Source: Streptomyces sp. CB01580
Lineage (GTDB): Bacteria > Actinomycetota > Actinomycetes > Streptomycetales > Streptomycetaceae
DNA: 64,000 nucleotides
Assembly: GCF_001905795.1 (NCBI RefSeq)
Contig: NZ_LIXJ01000002.1
Span: 455,834 to 519,833 of the forward strand
Reading direction: 5' to 3'
Below, one piece after another: positions 17,272 through 26,406 of the stretch (the first letter of the stretch is position 1; every line of letters starts with the position of its first letter). A program made the translations under genes and the position numbers. The notes below the pieces were generated by a model. That model saw nothing but the letters and a program-made list of their open reading frames with translations, was not told where the DNA came from and ran no database searches.

Positions 17272-17804
17272 GCGGCCACGTTGGCGCGGGTCGCGCAGCG
17301 GTCCGAGCAGTAGCGGCGGGAACGGTTGGTCGAGGTGTCCAGGTAGGCGTTGCGGCACGGTGCCGACTGGCACAGCCCGAGCCGGTCCGCGCCGTACGAG
17401 GTGAGGTGGAACGCGAGCCCCATCGCGGCGATGGCCGCGTACCCGGCCGTCGCGTTCGACGGATGGTCCGCCAGGTGCATGTGCCAGTCCGGCTTGCCGT
17501 CCACGTCGCGCACATCGTGCCCGGAGATCTGCGGGCTGACCGGGAATTCCAGCAGCAGGGAGTTCAGCAGGTCGACGGCGAGCGTCTCGTCGCCGCCGTC
17601 GGCCGCCTCGAAGACCGCGCGCAGCCGGGCCCGTACGGACCGGAAACGGGTCACGTCCGTGTCGGTGGCGCGCCGGGCTGCCTGCTGGTTGGCGCCGAAG
17701 AGTTCGCGGACCGCCTCGACCGAGGTGAGGGAGTCCTTGCTGCGGGCCGGCTCCTCGGTGTTGACCAGTTTCACGGCGTAGTCCGAGTAATAGGCCAGTT
17801 CCAC
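17175..17804 (-). CDS. CGNR zinc-finger transcriptional regulator (ABATE domain)
   Basis: The 209-aa protein has an N-terminal ABATE (DUF1470) ligand-binding-like domain and a C-terminal zinc finger. The finger reads LGLCQSAPCRNAYLD, then NRSRRYCSDRC, then ATRANVAAYRARK, the CGNR treble-clef pattern. It probably binds DNA. It starts with GTG at 17804 and is divergent from the methyltransferase at 17891. Its last 32 codons are antisense to the end of sodX. Confidence 0.9.
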   Translation of the reverse strand: MELAYYSDYAVKLVNTEEPARSKDSLTSVEAVRELFGANQQAARRATDTDVTRFRSVRARLRAVFEAADGGDETLAVDLLNSLLLEFPVSPQISGHDVRDVDGKPDWHMHLADHPSNATAGYAAIAAMGLAFHLTSYGADRLGLCQSAPCRNAYLDTSTNRSRRYCSDRCATRANVAAYRARKRLETERAAETGRTARTAQASTPPSVR

Positions 17805-17890
17805 TTGTAGTCCTTACGGAGTCGGTCTAAAGTCTTGCCGAACGCTGTAACGGTCTTTTTCGGTACCAGGGTATTACATGGAGGTATCTC

Positions 17891-18652
17891 GTGGCGGAGA
17901 CGAGCGCGCACACCGACTGGGCGGCCTGGCAGGAGAGATGGGACCGGCAGCAGGAGTGGTACATGCCCGACCGCGAGGAACGGTTCCGCGTGATGCTGGA
18001 CATGGTCGAGGCCTTCGTGGGGCCCCGGCCGCGCGTACTCGATCTCGCATGCGGTACGGGAAGTATTACGGACCGGCTGCTCAAGCGGTTCCCGGAGGCG
18101 ACCAGTACGGGCGTCGACCTCGACCCCGCGCTGCTCGCCATCGCCCGCGGGTACTTCGACGGCGACGAGCGCGTCACGTTCGTCACCGCCGACCTCAAGG
18201 ACCCCGACTGGGCCGGGCGGCTGCCGTACGACTCGTACGACGCCGTTCTCACCGCCACCGCCCTGCACTGGTTGCACGCCGAGCCGCTCACCGCGCTCTA
18301 CCGGCGGATCGGCGTGCTCGTCAGGGACGGCGGGGTGTTCATGAACGCAGATCACATGATCGACACCGACACGCCCCGGATCAACGCGGCCGAGCGCGCG
18401 CACCGGCACGCCGGGATGGACCGGGCCAAGGCCGCAGGAGCCGTGGACTGGGCGGACTGGTGGGCCCTCGCGGCCAAGGACCCGGTGCTCGCCGAGCCGA
18501 CCGCCGAGCGGTACAGGATCTACGGCGAGCACGCGGACGGCGACATGCCGTCGGTGCGCTGGCACGCCGACACCCTGCGCGAGGCGGGGTTCGGCGAGGC
18601 GCGCGCCGTCTGGGCGTCGCCGTCGGACACCTTGGTGCTCGCCGTCAAATGA
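17891..18652 (+). CDS. Class I SAM-dependent methyltransferase
   Basis: The 253-aa protein has the SAM-binding motif I VLDLACGTGSITDRLL (about residues 49-64), the acidic motif GVDLDPALL, and motif IV YDAVLTATALHWLH, typical of small-molecule methyltransferases (methyltransf_25 type). The GTG start at 17891 follows GGAGGT by 5-6 bases. The substrate is not predictable from sequence. It faces the convergent ABC transporter genes across a strong palindromic terminator. Confidence 0.92.
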   Translation: MAETSAHTDWAAWQERWDRQQEWYMPDREERFRVMLDMVEAFVGPRPRVLDLACGTGSITDRLLKRFPEATSTGVDLDPALLAIARGYFDGDERVTFVTADLKDPDWAGRLPYDSYDAVLTATALHWLHAEPLTALYRRIGVLVRDGGVFMNADHMIDTDTPRINAAERAHRHAGMDRAKAAGAVDWADWWALAAKDPVLAEPTAERYRIYGEHADGDMPSVRWHADTLREAGFGEARAVWASPSDTLVLAVK

Positions 18653-18711
18653 GGCGGGCGGTGCCGGTGGCGCGGGTGGTGGGGCCGTCGCGGCTTCGTC
18701 CGTGCCGACGT

Positions 18712-18757
18712 GAGGGAGGGCGGTGCGGGCCCGGCCGGGCCCGCACCGCCCTCCCTC
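18712..18757. terminator. 46-bp perfect palindrome, bidirectional terminator
   Basis: Two 23-base arms, beginning GAGGGAGGGCGGTGCGGGCC, pair perfectly with no unpaired loop. The palindrome lies between the convergent methyltransferase and ABC ATPase genes and would terminate both transcripts. There is no T-run, which is normal for Streptomyces. Confidence 0.88.
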
Positions 18758-18772
18758 CGGTGTCCCGGCCGG

Positions 18773-19540
18773 TCAGAGCACCTTCGACAGGAACGACTTC
18801 GTCCGCTCGTGCCGCGGCCTGGTCAGGACCTCGCGTGGGTGGCCCGACTCGACCACCACGCCGTTGTCCATGAAGACCAGCGCGTCGCCCACCTCGCGGG
18901 CGAAGCCCATCTCGTGGGTGACGACGACCATCGTCATGCCGTCCTCCGCGAGCGAGCGCATGACGTCCAGGACGTCGCCCACCAGTTCCGGGTCGAGCGC
19001 CGACGTCGGCTCGTCGAAGAGCATCAGCTTCGGCTCCATGGCCAGGGCGCGGGCGATGGCCACCCGCTGCTGCTGGCCGCCGGACAGCTGGGAGGGGTAG
19101 TTCCCCGCCTTGTCGGCCAGGCCCACCCGGTCCAGCAGCCGCTCGGCGCGGGCCCGCGCCACGGCCTTCGCCTCGCGCTTGACCTGGACCGGGGCCTCCA
19201 TGACGTTCTCGATCGCCGTCATGTGCGGGAAGAGGTTGAAGCGCTGGAAGACCATCCCGATGTCCCGGCGCTTCAGGGCGACCTCGCTGTCCCTCAGCTC
19301 GTAGAGCTTGTCCCCCTTCTGGCGGTAGCCGACCAGATCGCCGTCGACGTAGAGCCGTCCGGCGTTGATCTTCTCCAGGTGGTTGATGCACCGCAGGAAG
19401 GTCGACTTGCCGGAACCCGACGGGCCGATCAGGCAGAAGACCTCGCGCGGGGCGACCTCCAGGTCGATGCCCTTGAGGATGTGCGCGGCGCCGAAGGACT
19501 TGTGGACGCCCTCGGCCTTCACCATGGCGGTGGCCTTCAT
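18773..19540 (-). CDS. Polar amino-acid ABC transporter ATP-binding protein
   Basis: The 255-aa ABC ATPase (GlnQ/HisP-like) energises uptake of polar amino acids. Walker A is [13 protein letters not shown], the Q-loop [10 protein letters not shown], the signature [15 protein letters not shown] and Walker [15 protein letters not shown], followed by the switch His in VVTHEMGF. The ATG overlaps the permease stop (ATGA) and follows GGAGG, so the genes are coupled. It is the last gene of a binding-protein, permease, ATPase operon. Confidence 0.96.
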   Translation of the reverse strand: MKATAMVKAEGVHKSFGAAHILKGIDLEVAPREVFCLIGPSGSGKSTFLRCINHLEKINAGRLYVDGDLVGYRQKGDKLYELRDSEVALKRRDIGMVFQRFNLFPHMTAIENVMEAPVQVKREAKAVARARAERLLDRVGLADKAGNYPSQLSGGQQQRVAIARALAMEPKLMLFDEPTSALDPELVGDVLDVMRSLAEDGMTMVVVTHEMGFAREVGDALVFMDNGVVVESGHPREVLTRPRHERTKSFLSKVL

Positions 19541-20487
19541 GCCACGCCTCCCTTCGGGCGGCCCAGGGACAGCAGGACGGCCCTGACCTTCTGCAGCGGG
19601 GTGGGCGGCAGGCTGCGGGTCGAGCCGCGGGCGTAGTACCGCTCCAGGTAGAACTGGCCGACGCTCAGCACCGAGGTCATGATCAGATACCAGGCCGCGG
19701 CCAGGAAGTACATCTCGACCGGGGCGCCGGACGACTGCCCGATGTCCTGCGCGAACTTGAACAGTTCGTAGAACTGGACGGCTGCCACCAGGGACGTCGT
19801 CTTGAGCATGTTGATGACCTCGTTGCCCGTCGGCGGCACGATCACCCGCATCGCCTGCGGGATCACGACCCGCCACAGGGTCCTGCCATGGCTCATGCCC
19901 AGCGCGTGCGACGCCTCCGTCTGGCCCTCGTCGACCGAGAGCAGACCCGCCCGGCAGATCTCCGCCATGTAGGCGGCCTCGTTGAGCCCCAGGCCGAGCA
20001 GCGCCGTCAGCAGCGGCGTCATGAAGCTCGACCAGTAGTCCTTGTAGATCGGCCCGAGATTGATGTACTCGAAGACCAGCCCGAGGTTGAACCAGACGAA
20101 CAGCTGGACCAGGACCGGGGTGCCGCGGAAGAACCAGATGTAGAACCAGGCGATCGACGAGGTCACCGGGTTCTTCGACAGCCGCATGACGGCCAGCAGG
20201 ACACCGCCGACGATGCCGATCACCATCGACAGGGCGGTCAGCAGCAGGGTCTTGCCGACGCCCGTCATGATGCGGTCGTCGAAGAAGTACTCCGGTACCG
20301 CGCCCCAGTTGATCCGGCCCTGGCCGAAGGCGTAGACGATCGCGACGAGCGCCGCGATGGCGACGACGGCGGAGACGTACCGGCCGTAGTGCCGGACCGG
20401 AATGGCCTTGAGCGACTGCGGCGCGGCCGACGAGGCGGGGGGCACGGGTGGCCGGTCGGCCGGGTCCGTCTTCTTGATGTCAGTCAC
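19537..20487 (-). CDS. Polar amino-acid ABC transporter permease
   Basis: This 316-aa integral membrane protein of the HisM/GlnP type has a Pro-rich cytoplasmic N-terminus of about 35 residues, then at least five membrane segments. The EAA loop reads [20 protein letters not shown], where the ATPase docks. [15 protein letters not shown] is the characteristic family motif. One permease gene implies a homodimeric channel. It is separated by 27 bp from the upstream binding-protein gene. Confidence 0.96.
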   Translation of the reverse strand: MTDIKKTDPADRPPVPPASSAAPQSLKAIPVRHYGRYVSAVVAIAALVAIVYAFGQGRINWGAVPEYFFDDRIMTGVGKTLLLTALSMVIGIVGGVLLAVMRLSKNPVTSSIAWFYIWFFRGTPVLVQLFVWFNLGLVFEYINLGPIYKDYWSSFMTPLLTALLGLGLNEAAYMAEICRAGLLSVDEGQTEASHALGMSHGRTLWRVVIPQAMRVIVPPTGNEVINMLKTTSLVAAVQFYELFKFAQDIGQSSGAPVEMYFLAAAWYLIMTSVLSVGQFYLERYYARGSTRSLPPTPLQKVRAVLLSLGRPKGGVA

Positions 20488-20514
20488 GGAAGAAACCTTT
20501 CAGCGCCGAACCGG

Positions 20515-21477
20515 TCAGGATCCGCCGTTCACCTCGGCCTTGGTCACCGCACCGGCCTCCACGCCCCACTTGGCCAGGATCCGGCCGTACTCGCCGTTCT
20601 TGATGATCGCGTCCAGGGCCGCCTGGATCGCCTTGGTCAGCTGGTCGTTGCCCTTGGCGACGGCGATGCCGTACGGCGCGGCCTCGACCTGTTCGCCCAC
20701 GAGTTCGAAGTCCTTGCCGCCGCCCGAGGTCTTCACCGCGTGCACGGCCACCGGGAAGTCGGAGGAGCCGGCGTCCGCGCCGCCGCTGCGCAGCCGGGTC
20801 TGGGCCTCCAGATCGTTGTCGAAGGTCTCCATCGCGATCGTCTTCCCGTCCGGGCACTTCTTCGCCTCGGACTTGGCGAGGTCGTGCGAGACGGTGCCGC
20901 GCTGCACGGCGATCTTCTTGCCGCACAGGTCCGCCCAGGTCTTGATGGACTGGTCGTCGCCCTTCCTGGTGTAGATCGAGACCCCGGCGGTGAAGTAGTC
21001 GACGAAGTCGACGCCCTCGCCGACCTTCTTCCCGGTCTCGGAGTCGACGCCGTTCTGGCGGTCCTTGGTGTCGGTCATCGACGACATCGCCGCGTCGTAG
21101 CGCTTGGAGCGCAGCCCCGTGATCAGCGTGTCGAACGTGCCGTTCTCGAACTGGAACGTCACGCCCAGCTCCTTGCCGAGCGCGGCGGCGATGTCGGGGT
21201 CGATGCCGACCGTCCTGCCCGACTTGTCCTTGAACTCGACCGGCGGGTACGCGATGTCCGAACCGACCCTGACGACGCCCTTGGCCTTGATCTCCGGCGG
21301 CAGGAGCGCGGCGGCCGCGGAATCCGTGCCGCCGGGCCTCGTCGAGCCGGAACTGTTGGATCCGCTCTTGGTCTGGTCGCCGCACGCGGTCAGCAGCATG
21401 ACTCCGGCGAGCGCGATGGTGCCGACCGCCGCCATTCGGGACTTCGTGGCCGTACGGCCAAAGGTGCTTGCGGTCAT
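20515..21477 (-). CDS. Amino-acid ABC transporter substrate-binding lipoprotein
   Basis: The 320-aa family-3 solute-binding protein has a lipoprotein signal (KSRMAAVGTIALAGVM ending LLTAC; Cys at about residue 27), so it should be anchored to the outer face of the membrane. The mature part shows VRVGSDIAYPPVEF, VGIDPDIAAALGKELGV and DAGSSDFPVAVH, typical of polar amino-acid receptors. The ATG at 21477 is chosen over an in-frame upstream start because GGAGG lies 7-8 bases before it and the signal peptide begins there. The ligand is probably glutamate/aspartate or a related amino acid. Confidence 0.95.
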   Translation of the reverse strand: MTASTFGRTATKSRMAAVGTIALAGVMLLTACGDQTKSGSNSSGSTRPGGTDSAAAALLPPEIKAKGVVRVGSDIAYPPVEFKDKSGRTVGIDPDIAAALGKELGVTFQFENGTFDTLITGLRSKRYDAAMSSMTDTKDRQNGVDSETGKKVGEGVDFVDYFTAGVSIYTRKGDDQSIKTWADLCGKKIAVQRGTVSHDLAKSEAKKCPDGKTIAMETFDNDLEAQTRLRSGGADAGSSDFPVAVHAVKTSGGGKDFELVGEQVEAAPYGIAVAKGNDQLTKAIQAALDAIIKNGEYGRILAKWGVEAGAVTKAEVNGGS

Positions 21478-22005
21478 GATCGGAATCCTCCAGCGGATGA
21501 AGGGGGCATTGCCGAGCGATGAGCGACACCTGTTCTCAGGTGTCGTCGCTCTGAATAGTGAGGGCATCTTGCCACTCTGACCAGTGCTTTTAGTGGTCCG
21601 AGCATGTCAAAATCAGATAACGGGCGATCCCCGGATCTCGTCGCACCGGACCTTCGGGGCCGGACCTCCCGCGAAGTTTCCCCTCGCGTGCCGGAGAATC
21701 TCCGGTGTGTCCGGCCCGGTGGATGTCGTGTGTCGATCGACTGAGTTTGTCCTGGTTTTCGACTATGAGTCGTGTCACCGCGTGGTCATGAACTCGTCCG
21801 TAATGCGGTCCGTCCGGTAAGAAAGACGTTTACACCCCTCATCCGGGGCTCAGGGCGCGTGTGCGGCGCGCCCCGCGCGTATGTATCTCCCCCCTGCCGG
21901 GGCGGGCCAACCGCCGGGCGCAGGGCGCGTACGCGGTGCCCGCCCACCCCTCCTCAACCAGGAGTGGCCACCCTCAAACGATGAAAGACTTAAGGGGTCA
22001 ACACC
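21478..22005. promoter_or_regulatory. Divergent promoter region between ABC operon and malic enzyme
   Basis: This 528-bp region has no supportable gene. On the minus strand TTGACA (complement of 21605-21610) could be a -35 box for the ABC operon, but a matching -10 is not clear. The half next to malic enzyme is relatively rich in short AT tracts, and AGGGG precedes the malic enzyme ATG by 9-10 bases. Confidence 0.4.
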
Positions 22006-23232
22006 ATGGCAGCGGAGATCGTCAATCCTCGCAGCGACAGCACCACTGACAGCAGTACCGGCAACGGCACCACCGACGAGCCGTTCGATCCGGCCTTCGC
22101 CCTGCACCGCGGCGGCAAGATGGCCGTGCGGGCCACCGTTCCCGTCCGCGACAAGGACGACCTCTCCCTCGCGTACACGCCGGGCGTCGCCAAGGTGTGC
22201 AGCGCCATCGCGGAGAACCCGGAGCTGGTCCACGACTACACCTGGAAGTCGCAGGTCGTGGCCGTCGTGACGGACGGGACCGCGGTCCTCGGCCTCGGCG
22301 ACATCGGGCCCGAGGCGTCCCTGCCCGTGATGGAGGGCAAGGCGATCCTCTTCAAGCAGTTCGGCGGGGTCGACGCGGTGCCGATCGCGCTCGCGACCAC
22401 CGACGCGGACGAGATCGTCGAGACCGTCGTCCGGCTCGCGCCGTCCTTCGGCGGCGTGAACCTGGAGGACATCTCGGCGCCGCGCTGCTTCGAGATCGAG
22501 CGCAGGCTCCAGGAGCGGCTCGACATCCCGGTCTTCCACGACGACCAGCACGGCACCGCCGTGGTCACCCTCGCGGCCCTGCGCAACGCGGCGAAGCTGT
22601 CCGGCCGCGAGCTCGGTGACCTGCGCGCCGTCATCTCCGGCGCCGGTGCGGCCGGGGTCGCCATCGCGAAGTTCCTGCTGGAGGCGGGGCTCGGCGACGT
22701 CGCCGTGGCCGACCGCAAGGGCGTCGTCAGCCGGGACCGCGAGGACCTGACGGCCGTCAAGCGGGAGCTGGCCGAGATCACCAACCGGGCCGGGATCTCC
22801 GGCACGCTGGAGAGCGCGCTGGCCGGTGCGGACGTGTTCATCGGCGTCTCCGGCGGCACGGTGCCCGAGGCGGCCGTCGCGTCGATGGCGCCCGGCGCGT
22901 TCGTCTTCGCCATGGCCAACCCGAACCCCGAGGTCCACCCCGACATCGCGCACAAGTACGCCTCCGTCGTGGCGACCGGTCGGTCCGACTACCCGAACCA
23001 GATCAACAACGTGCTGGCCTTCCCGGGCATCTTCGCGGGGGCCCTCCAGGTCCGTGCCTCCCGGATCACCGAGGGCATGAAGATCGCCGCTGCGAACGCG
23101 CTGGCGGACGTGGTGGGCGACGAGCTCGCGCCCGACTACGTGATCCCGTCGCCGTTCGACGAGCGCGTGGCGCCCGCGGTGACGGCCGCGGTGGCCGCAG
23201 CGGCCCGCGCGGAGGGCGTGGCCAGGCGCTGA
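22006..23232 (+). CDS. NAD(P)-dependent malic enzyme
   Basis: The 408-aa short-form malic enzyme oxidatively decarboxylates malate to pyruvate. Conserved segments are LAYTPGVAKVCSAI, VTDGTAVLGLGDIG (catalytic Tyr/Lys region), VNLEDISAPRCFEIE and VFHDDQHGTAVV (metal ligands E, D, D). The nucleotide-binding site is ISGAGAAGVAIAKFL, with MANPNPEVHPDIA near the C-terminus. The N-terminal 25 residues are a Ser/Thr-rich extension. There is no phosphotransacetylase fusion. It stands alone, divergent from the amino-acid transporter. Confidence 0.96.
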   Translation: MAAEIVNPRSDSTTDSSTGNGTTDEPFDPAFALHRGGKMAVRATVPVRDKDDLSLAYTPGVAKVCSAIAENPELVHDYTWKSQVVAVVTDGTAVLGLGDIGPEASLPVMEGKAILFKQFGGVDAVPIALATTDADEIVETVVRLAPSFGGVNLEDISAPRCFEIERRLQERLDIPVFHDDQHGTAVVTLAALRNAAKLSGRELGDLRAVISGAGAAGVAIAKFLLEAGLGDVAVADRKGVVSRDREDLTAVKRELAEITNRAGISGTLESALAGADVFIGVSGGTVPEAAVASMAPGAFVFAMANPNPEVHPDIAHKYASVVATGRSDYPNQINNVLAFPGIFAGALQVRASRITEGMKIAAANALADVVGDELAPDYVIPSPFDERVAPAVTAAVAAAARAEGVARR

Positions 23233-23650
23233 GATCCGGGCCGGGGCGCGGCCCGTTCGGGTCCGGTGTACGGGACGCGTTCGGGTCCGGGCCTCGTTCG
23301 GCCGGGGCTCGATCCGGGGCCGGGGCCGGGGTCCGACCGAGGGGCCGATCCCGGCCGGGGTCCGTTCAGCGCCGGGGCCCGGTTCCGGCCCGGGGCCCGT
23401 TCGGGCCGGAACCGAGCCGGGCCGTGGTCGCGGTCCCGGCCCGGGATCCGGCACCGAGGTCTGTGGTGGGGCGGTGCGGGTACGGGTGCCCGGATGCGGG
23501 GTGCGTCTGGGGCGGGCCCGCTGCCCGTCCGCCCCTTTTTCATGCTTTCCCGTGGTCCCTCCGGGTTTCCGTGGCTGTGCCGGGCGGCGCGGCGCGCGTC
23601 ACACCGGCGGCCGGTTACGCCGGCCCGTGCCCACGCCTATCGTCGGGGCC
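23233..23650. other. Low-complexity GC-rich intergenic region with hairpins
   Basis: About 250 bp after malic enzyme consist of degenerate repeats of short units such as CCGGGGCCGG and GTTCGGGTCCGG. One 12-bp perfect stem, GGTTCCGGCCCG with CGGGCCGGAACC (23381-23413), could terminate malic enzyme transcription. No gene is seen; open frames here encode only Pro/Arg/Gly repeats. Confidence 0.5.
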
Positions 23651-24616
23651 ATGTTCGCCGCCTACGCAGCCCGCATCGACCGCGACCGTCCCCTCGACGG
23701 CCTTGAACTGGGTGAACGTCCCGCCCCCGAGGCGCGCCCCGGCTGGACCACCGTCAAGGTGAAGGCCGCCTCGCTCAACCACCACGACCTCTGGTCCCTT
23801 CGCGGCGTCGGTCTCGCCGAGGACAAGCTGCCGATGATCCTCGGCTGCGACGCCGCCGGGATCGACGAGGACGGCAACGAGGTCGTCGTGCACTCCGTCA
23901 TCGGCCAGACCGGGCACGGAGTCGGCCCGAAGGAGCCGCGCTCCATCCTCACCGAGCGCTACCAGGGCACCTTCGCCGAGCAGGTCTCCGTCCCGAGCTG
24001 GAACGTGCTGCCCAAGCCGAAGGAGCTGACCTTCGAACAGGCCGCCTGTCTGCCGACCGCCTGGCTCACCGCGTACCGGATGCTGTTCACCAACGCCGGG
24101 GTGCGTCCCGGCGATTCGGTTCTCGTCCAGGGTGCGGGCGGCGGTGTCGCCACCGCCGCGATCGTGCTCGGCCGGGCGGCCGGGCTGCGGGTCCACGCCA
24201 CCAGCCGCGACGCGGTCAAGCGCGAACGCGCCGTCGAACTCGGCGCGGTCGCGGCGCACGAGCCCGGCGCGCGGCTGCCGGAGCGCGTCGACGCGGTCGT
24301 CGAGACCGTCGGCGCCGCCACCTGGTCCCACTCGGTGAAGTCGCTGCGCCCCGGCGGCACGCTGGTGATCTCGGGCGCGACCAGCGGCGACAGGCCCTCG
24401 CACGCCGAGTTGACCCGGATCTTCTTCCTGGAGCTGAAGGTCGTCGGCTCGACCATGGGTTCCAAGGACGAGCTGGAGGACCTCCTGGCGTTCTGCGCGA
24501 CGACCGGTGTGCGGCCCGTCATCGACGAGGTGCTGCCGCTGGACCGGGCCCGCGAAGGGTTCGAACGGATGGCGTCGGGCGACCAGTTCGGAAAAATCGT
24601 GCTCACCTGCTCTTGA
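23651..24616 (+). CDS. Zinc-binding dehydrogenase / quinone oxidoreductase-like (MDR family)
   Basis: The 321-aa medium-chain reductase begins MFAAYAARIDRDRPLDGLEL. The GroES-like domain includes VKAASLNHHDLWSLRGVG. The nucleotide-binding Rossmann motif is VLVQGAGGGVATAAIVLGRA (about residues 157-176), and the C-terminal part has LRPGGTLVISGATSGD. The structural-zinc cysteines of classical alcohol dehydrogenases are not evident, which favours an NADPH:quinone reductase-like enzyme. It lies 31 bp before the GH5 gene, on the same strand. Confidence 0.93.
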   Translation: MFAAYAARIDRDRPLDGLELGERPAPEARPGWTTVKVKAASLNHHDLWSLRGVGLAEDKLPMILGCDAAGIDEDGNEVVVHSVIGQTGHGVGPKEPRSILTERYQGTFAEQVSVPSWNVLPKPKELTFEQAACLPTAWLTAYRMLFTNAGVRPGDSVLVQGAGGGVATAAIVLGRAAGLRVHATSRDAVKRERAVELGAVAAHEPGARLPERVDAVVETVGAATWSHSVKSLRPGGTLVISGATSGDRPSHAELTRIFFLELKVVGSTMGSKDELEDLLAFCATTGVRPVIDEVLPLDRAREGFERMASGDQFGKIVLTCS

Positions 24617-24647
24617 GGTGTACGGGGCGCCCTGCTCTTATCTGGGC

Positions 24648-26129
24648 ATGCCAAAACTGATACCTGCGGTAACACCGGGACGGGCGGGCGTACGGGGCCG
24701 GGCGGGGGCGGGGCGTGTCCTCGCCTCGGCCGTCACCGCCGTCCTCGCCTCGTTCGTGCTCGTGGCGGGGGCGCTGGCCCCCGCCGCCGACGCGCGCCCT
24801 GCTCCGCCGGACCGTCCCGGCACCCACCGACCCGCCGACGGCATCCCCCGCCTGACCGACGACCGGGGGCGTGTCCTCACCCTGCGCGGCTGGAACGTCG
24901 CGGACAAGGCGAACAGCGGCGACCAGGCCCTGACCGCCATCACCGAGAAGCACTTCCGCGATCTGCGTGCCAGGGGCTTCAACCTCGCCCGTCTCCTCGT
25001 CTTCTGGGACGACCTGGAGCCGCGCCGGGGCCACTACAGCACCGCGTATCTGCGCCGGATCGACCGGATCCTGGACTGGGCGCGGAAGTACGACATCCAG
25101 GTGCTCATCGACGCCCACCAGGACGTCTTCGGCCCGGCGTTCGGGAGCCGGGGCATCCCGGCCTGGGCGACCCGCACCGACGGGCTGCCCTTCACCCCGC
25201 ACCCCGACGACTGGTTCTCCGAGTACTTCGAGCCCGCCGTGCAGCGCGCCTTCACCCATCTCTACGAGGACCCCGACCTCCAGCGCGCCCAGGCGCGGAT
25301 GTGGCAGGTGCTCGCCGCCCGCTACGCGCACCACCCCGCAGTCCTCGGTTACGACCTGATCAACGAGCCGATGGGGGAGATGCGGGAGGGGGAGGATCTG
25401 GCGGCGGCCGCCCGCCGCATCGAGGCCCGGCAGATCACCCCGATGTACAACAGGCTGGCCCGCGCGATCCGTTCGGTCGACCCGTCCACCTGGCTGTTCG
25501 TCGAACCCACCCCCATCGTCGGCGAGGGCGTCCCCACCGGGCTGGGGGCCGTGGCGGACCGACGGACCGTCTACTCGCCGCACTTCTACAACGCCGCGAT
25601 GGAGGCGGGGGGCGACTACGACCCGCCGGCCGGCTGGGTCGAGGCGTACGAGGCCGCCGTCACCCAGTATCCGGCGCGGTACCGCGTCCCGATCGTCGTC
25701 GGTGAATGGGGCCCGCTCAACAACACGCTCCCGAACATGGGCCGCTTCTACCGGGACGCGATGTCCTCGCTGAGCCGCTACAGCTCCGGCTGGGCCGGGT
25801 GGGTGTGGTGCTACGGCGGCGGATACTGCGCCCTGGACGCCTCCGGCGCCTTCGCGAAGAACAAGGAGCGCACCGCCACGCCGTACGCGCCCGCCGTCGC
25901 CGGAGCCGTCCGTTCTGACAGGTACGACGACGCCACCGGCGTCTACCGGCTCGCCTACACGGCGGGCCGGCGCGGTGTCACGGAGATCTCCCTGCCGTCG
26001 GCCACCGGGGCGTGGCGGATCTCGGTGACCGGTGACGCCAGGGCGCGCAGGGACGGCGGCGAGGTCCTGGTCCGGGCCCGGCCGGGCTCCCGCGTCACGG
26101 TCACCGTGGCCCCGGCGGGGCGCGGCTGA
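24648..26129 (+). CDS. Secreted glycoside hydrolase family 5 (endoglycoceramidase-like)
   Basis: The 493-aa protein has an N-terminal signal sequence (Arg-rich start, then VLASAVTAVLASFVLVAGAL and a cleavage site near ADA/RP). The GH5 barrel starts at VLTLRGWNVADKANSGD. The acid/base Glu is in GYDLINEPMGEM, and the nucleophile is in VVGEWGPLNN. DAHQDVFGPAF and FYNAAMEAGGDY match endoglycoceramidase-like enzymes, which cut sugar heads from glycolipids. The last about 90 residues are a beta-sandwich. The substrate is inferred from the family. Confidence 0.9.
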   Translation: MPKLIPAVTPGRAGVRGRAGAGRVLASAVTAVLASFVLVAGALAPAADARPAPPDRPGTHRPADGIPRLTDDRGRVLTLRGWNVADKANSGDQALTAITEKHFRDLRARGFNLARLLVFWDDLEPRRGHYSTAYLRRIDRILDWARKYDIQVLIDAHQDVFGPAFGSRGIPAWATRTDGLPFTPHPDDWFSEYFEPAVQRAFTHLYEDPDLQRAQARMWQVLAARYAHHPAVLGYDLINEPMGEMREGEDLAAAARRIEARQITPMYNRLARAIRSVDPSTWLFVEPTPIVGEGVPTGLGAVADRRTVYSPHFYNAAMEAGGDYDPPAGWVEAYEAAVTQYPARYRVPIVVGEWGPLNNTLPNMGRFYRDAMSSLSRYSSGWAGWVWCYGGGYCALDASGAFAKNKERTATPYAPAVAGAVRSDRYDDATGVYRLAYTAGRRGVTEISLPSATGAWRISVTGDARARRDGGEVLVRARPGSRVTVTVAPAGRG

Positions 26130-26142
26130 GAAAGTCTCCCGG

Positions 26143-26174
26143 CCCCTCACGTCAACCACGGTTGACGCGAGGGG
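26143..26174. promoter_or_regulatory. Inverted repeat with GTCAAC/GTTGAC arms before the HTH gene
   Basis: CCCCTCACGTCAAC and GTTGACGCGAGGGG flank a 4-base centre, with one mismatched step. A third GTCAACC lies at 26178-26184, directly before the HTH start. The hairpin could terminate the GH5 transcript, but the repeated GTCAAC unit also suits an operator for the following HTH protein. Confidence 0.55.
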
Positions 26175-26187
26175 CTTGTCAACCTAC

Positions 26188-26406
26188 ATGGACAACATGA
26201 GCGAAGCGACGGATCTCGCCGCGCGCGCCGGCGACCACGACCCGCGAGTGGGGCTGCGGGCGGTCGCCGCGCTGCGTCGGCTGCTGGAGCGACTCGAAGC
26301 CGTGCAGGTCGAAGGCGCTCGCGCGAAGGGCTGGTCGTGGCAGGAGATCGCGGCCGAACTGGGCGTCAGCCGACAGGCCGTGCACAAGAAGTACGGGAGG
26401 CGATGA
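26188..26406 (+). CDS. Small helix-turn-helix protein
   Basis: The 72-aa protein has an N-terminal helix rich in Arg/Leu and a C-terminal HTH, WSWQEIAAELGVSRQAVHKK, ending YGRR. It overlaps the Clp-N gene by 4 bp (ATGA), so the two are one unit; in Streptomyces such pairs recur together. It may bind the GTCAAC repeats in front of it. MSEATDL nine bases downstream is an alternative start. Confidence 0.85.
   Translation: MDNMSEATDLAARAGDHDPRVGLRAVAALRRLLERLEAVQVEGARAKGWSWQEIAAELGVSRQAVHKKYGRR

Noticed and set aside
21850..23454. A long minus-strand frame beginning with PGPGPRPRPG-like repeats
   Set aside because: It lies antisense to malic enzyme and to a low-complexity intergenic repeat; the repeats explain the open frame.
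23651..24616. A zinc-dependent alcohol dehydrogenase
   Set aside because: The catalytic and structural zinc cysteine clusters are not visible; the sequence fits the zinc-less quinone-reductase-like branch better.
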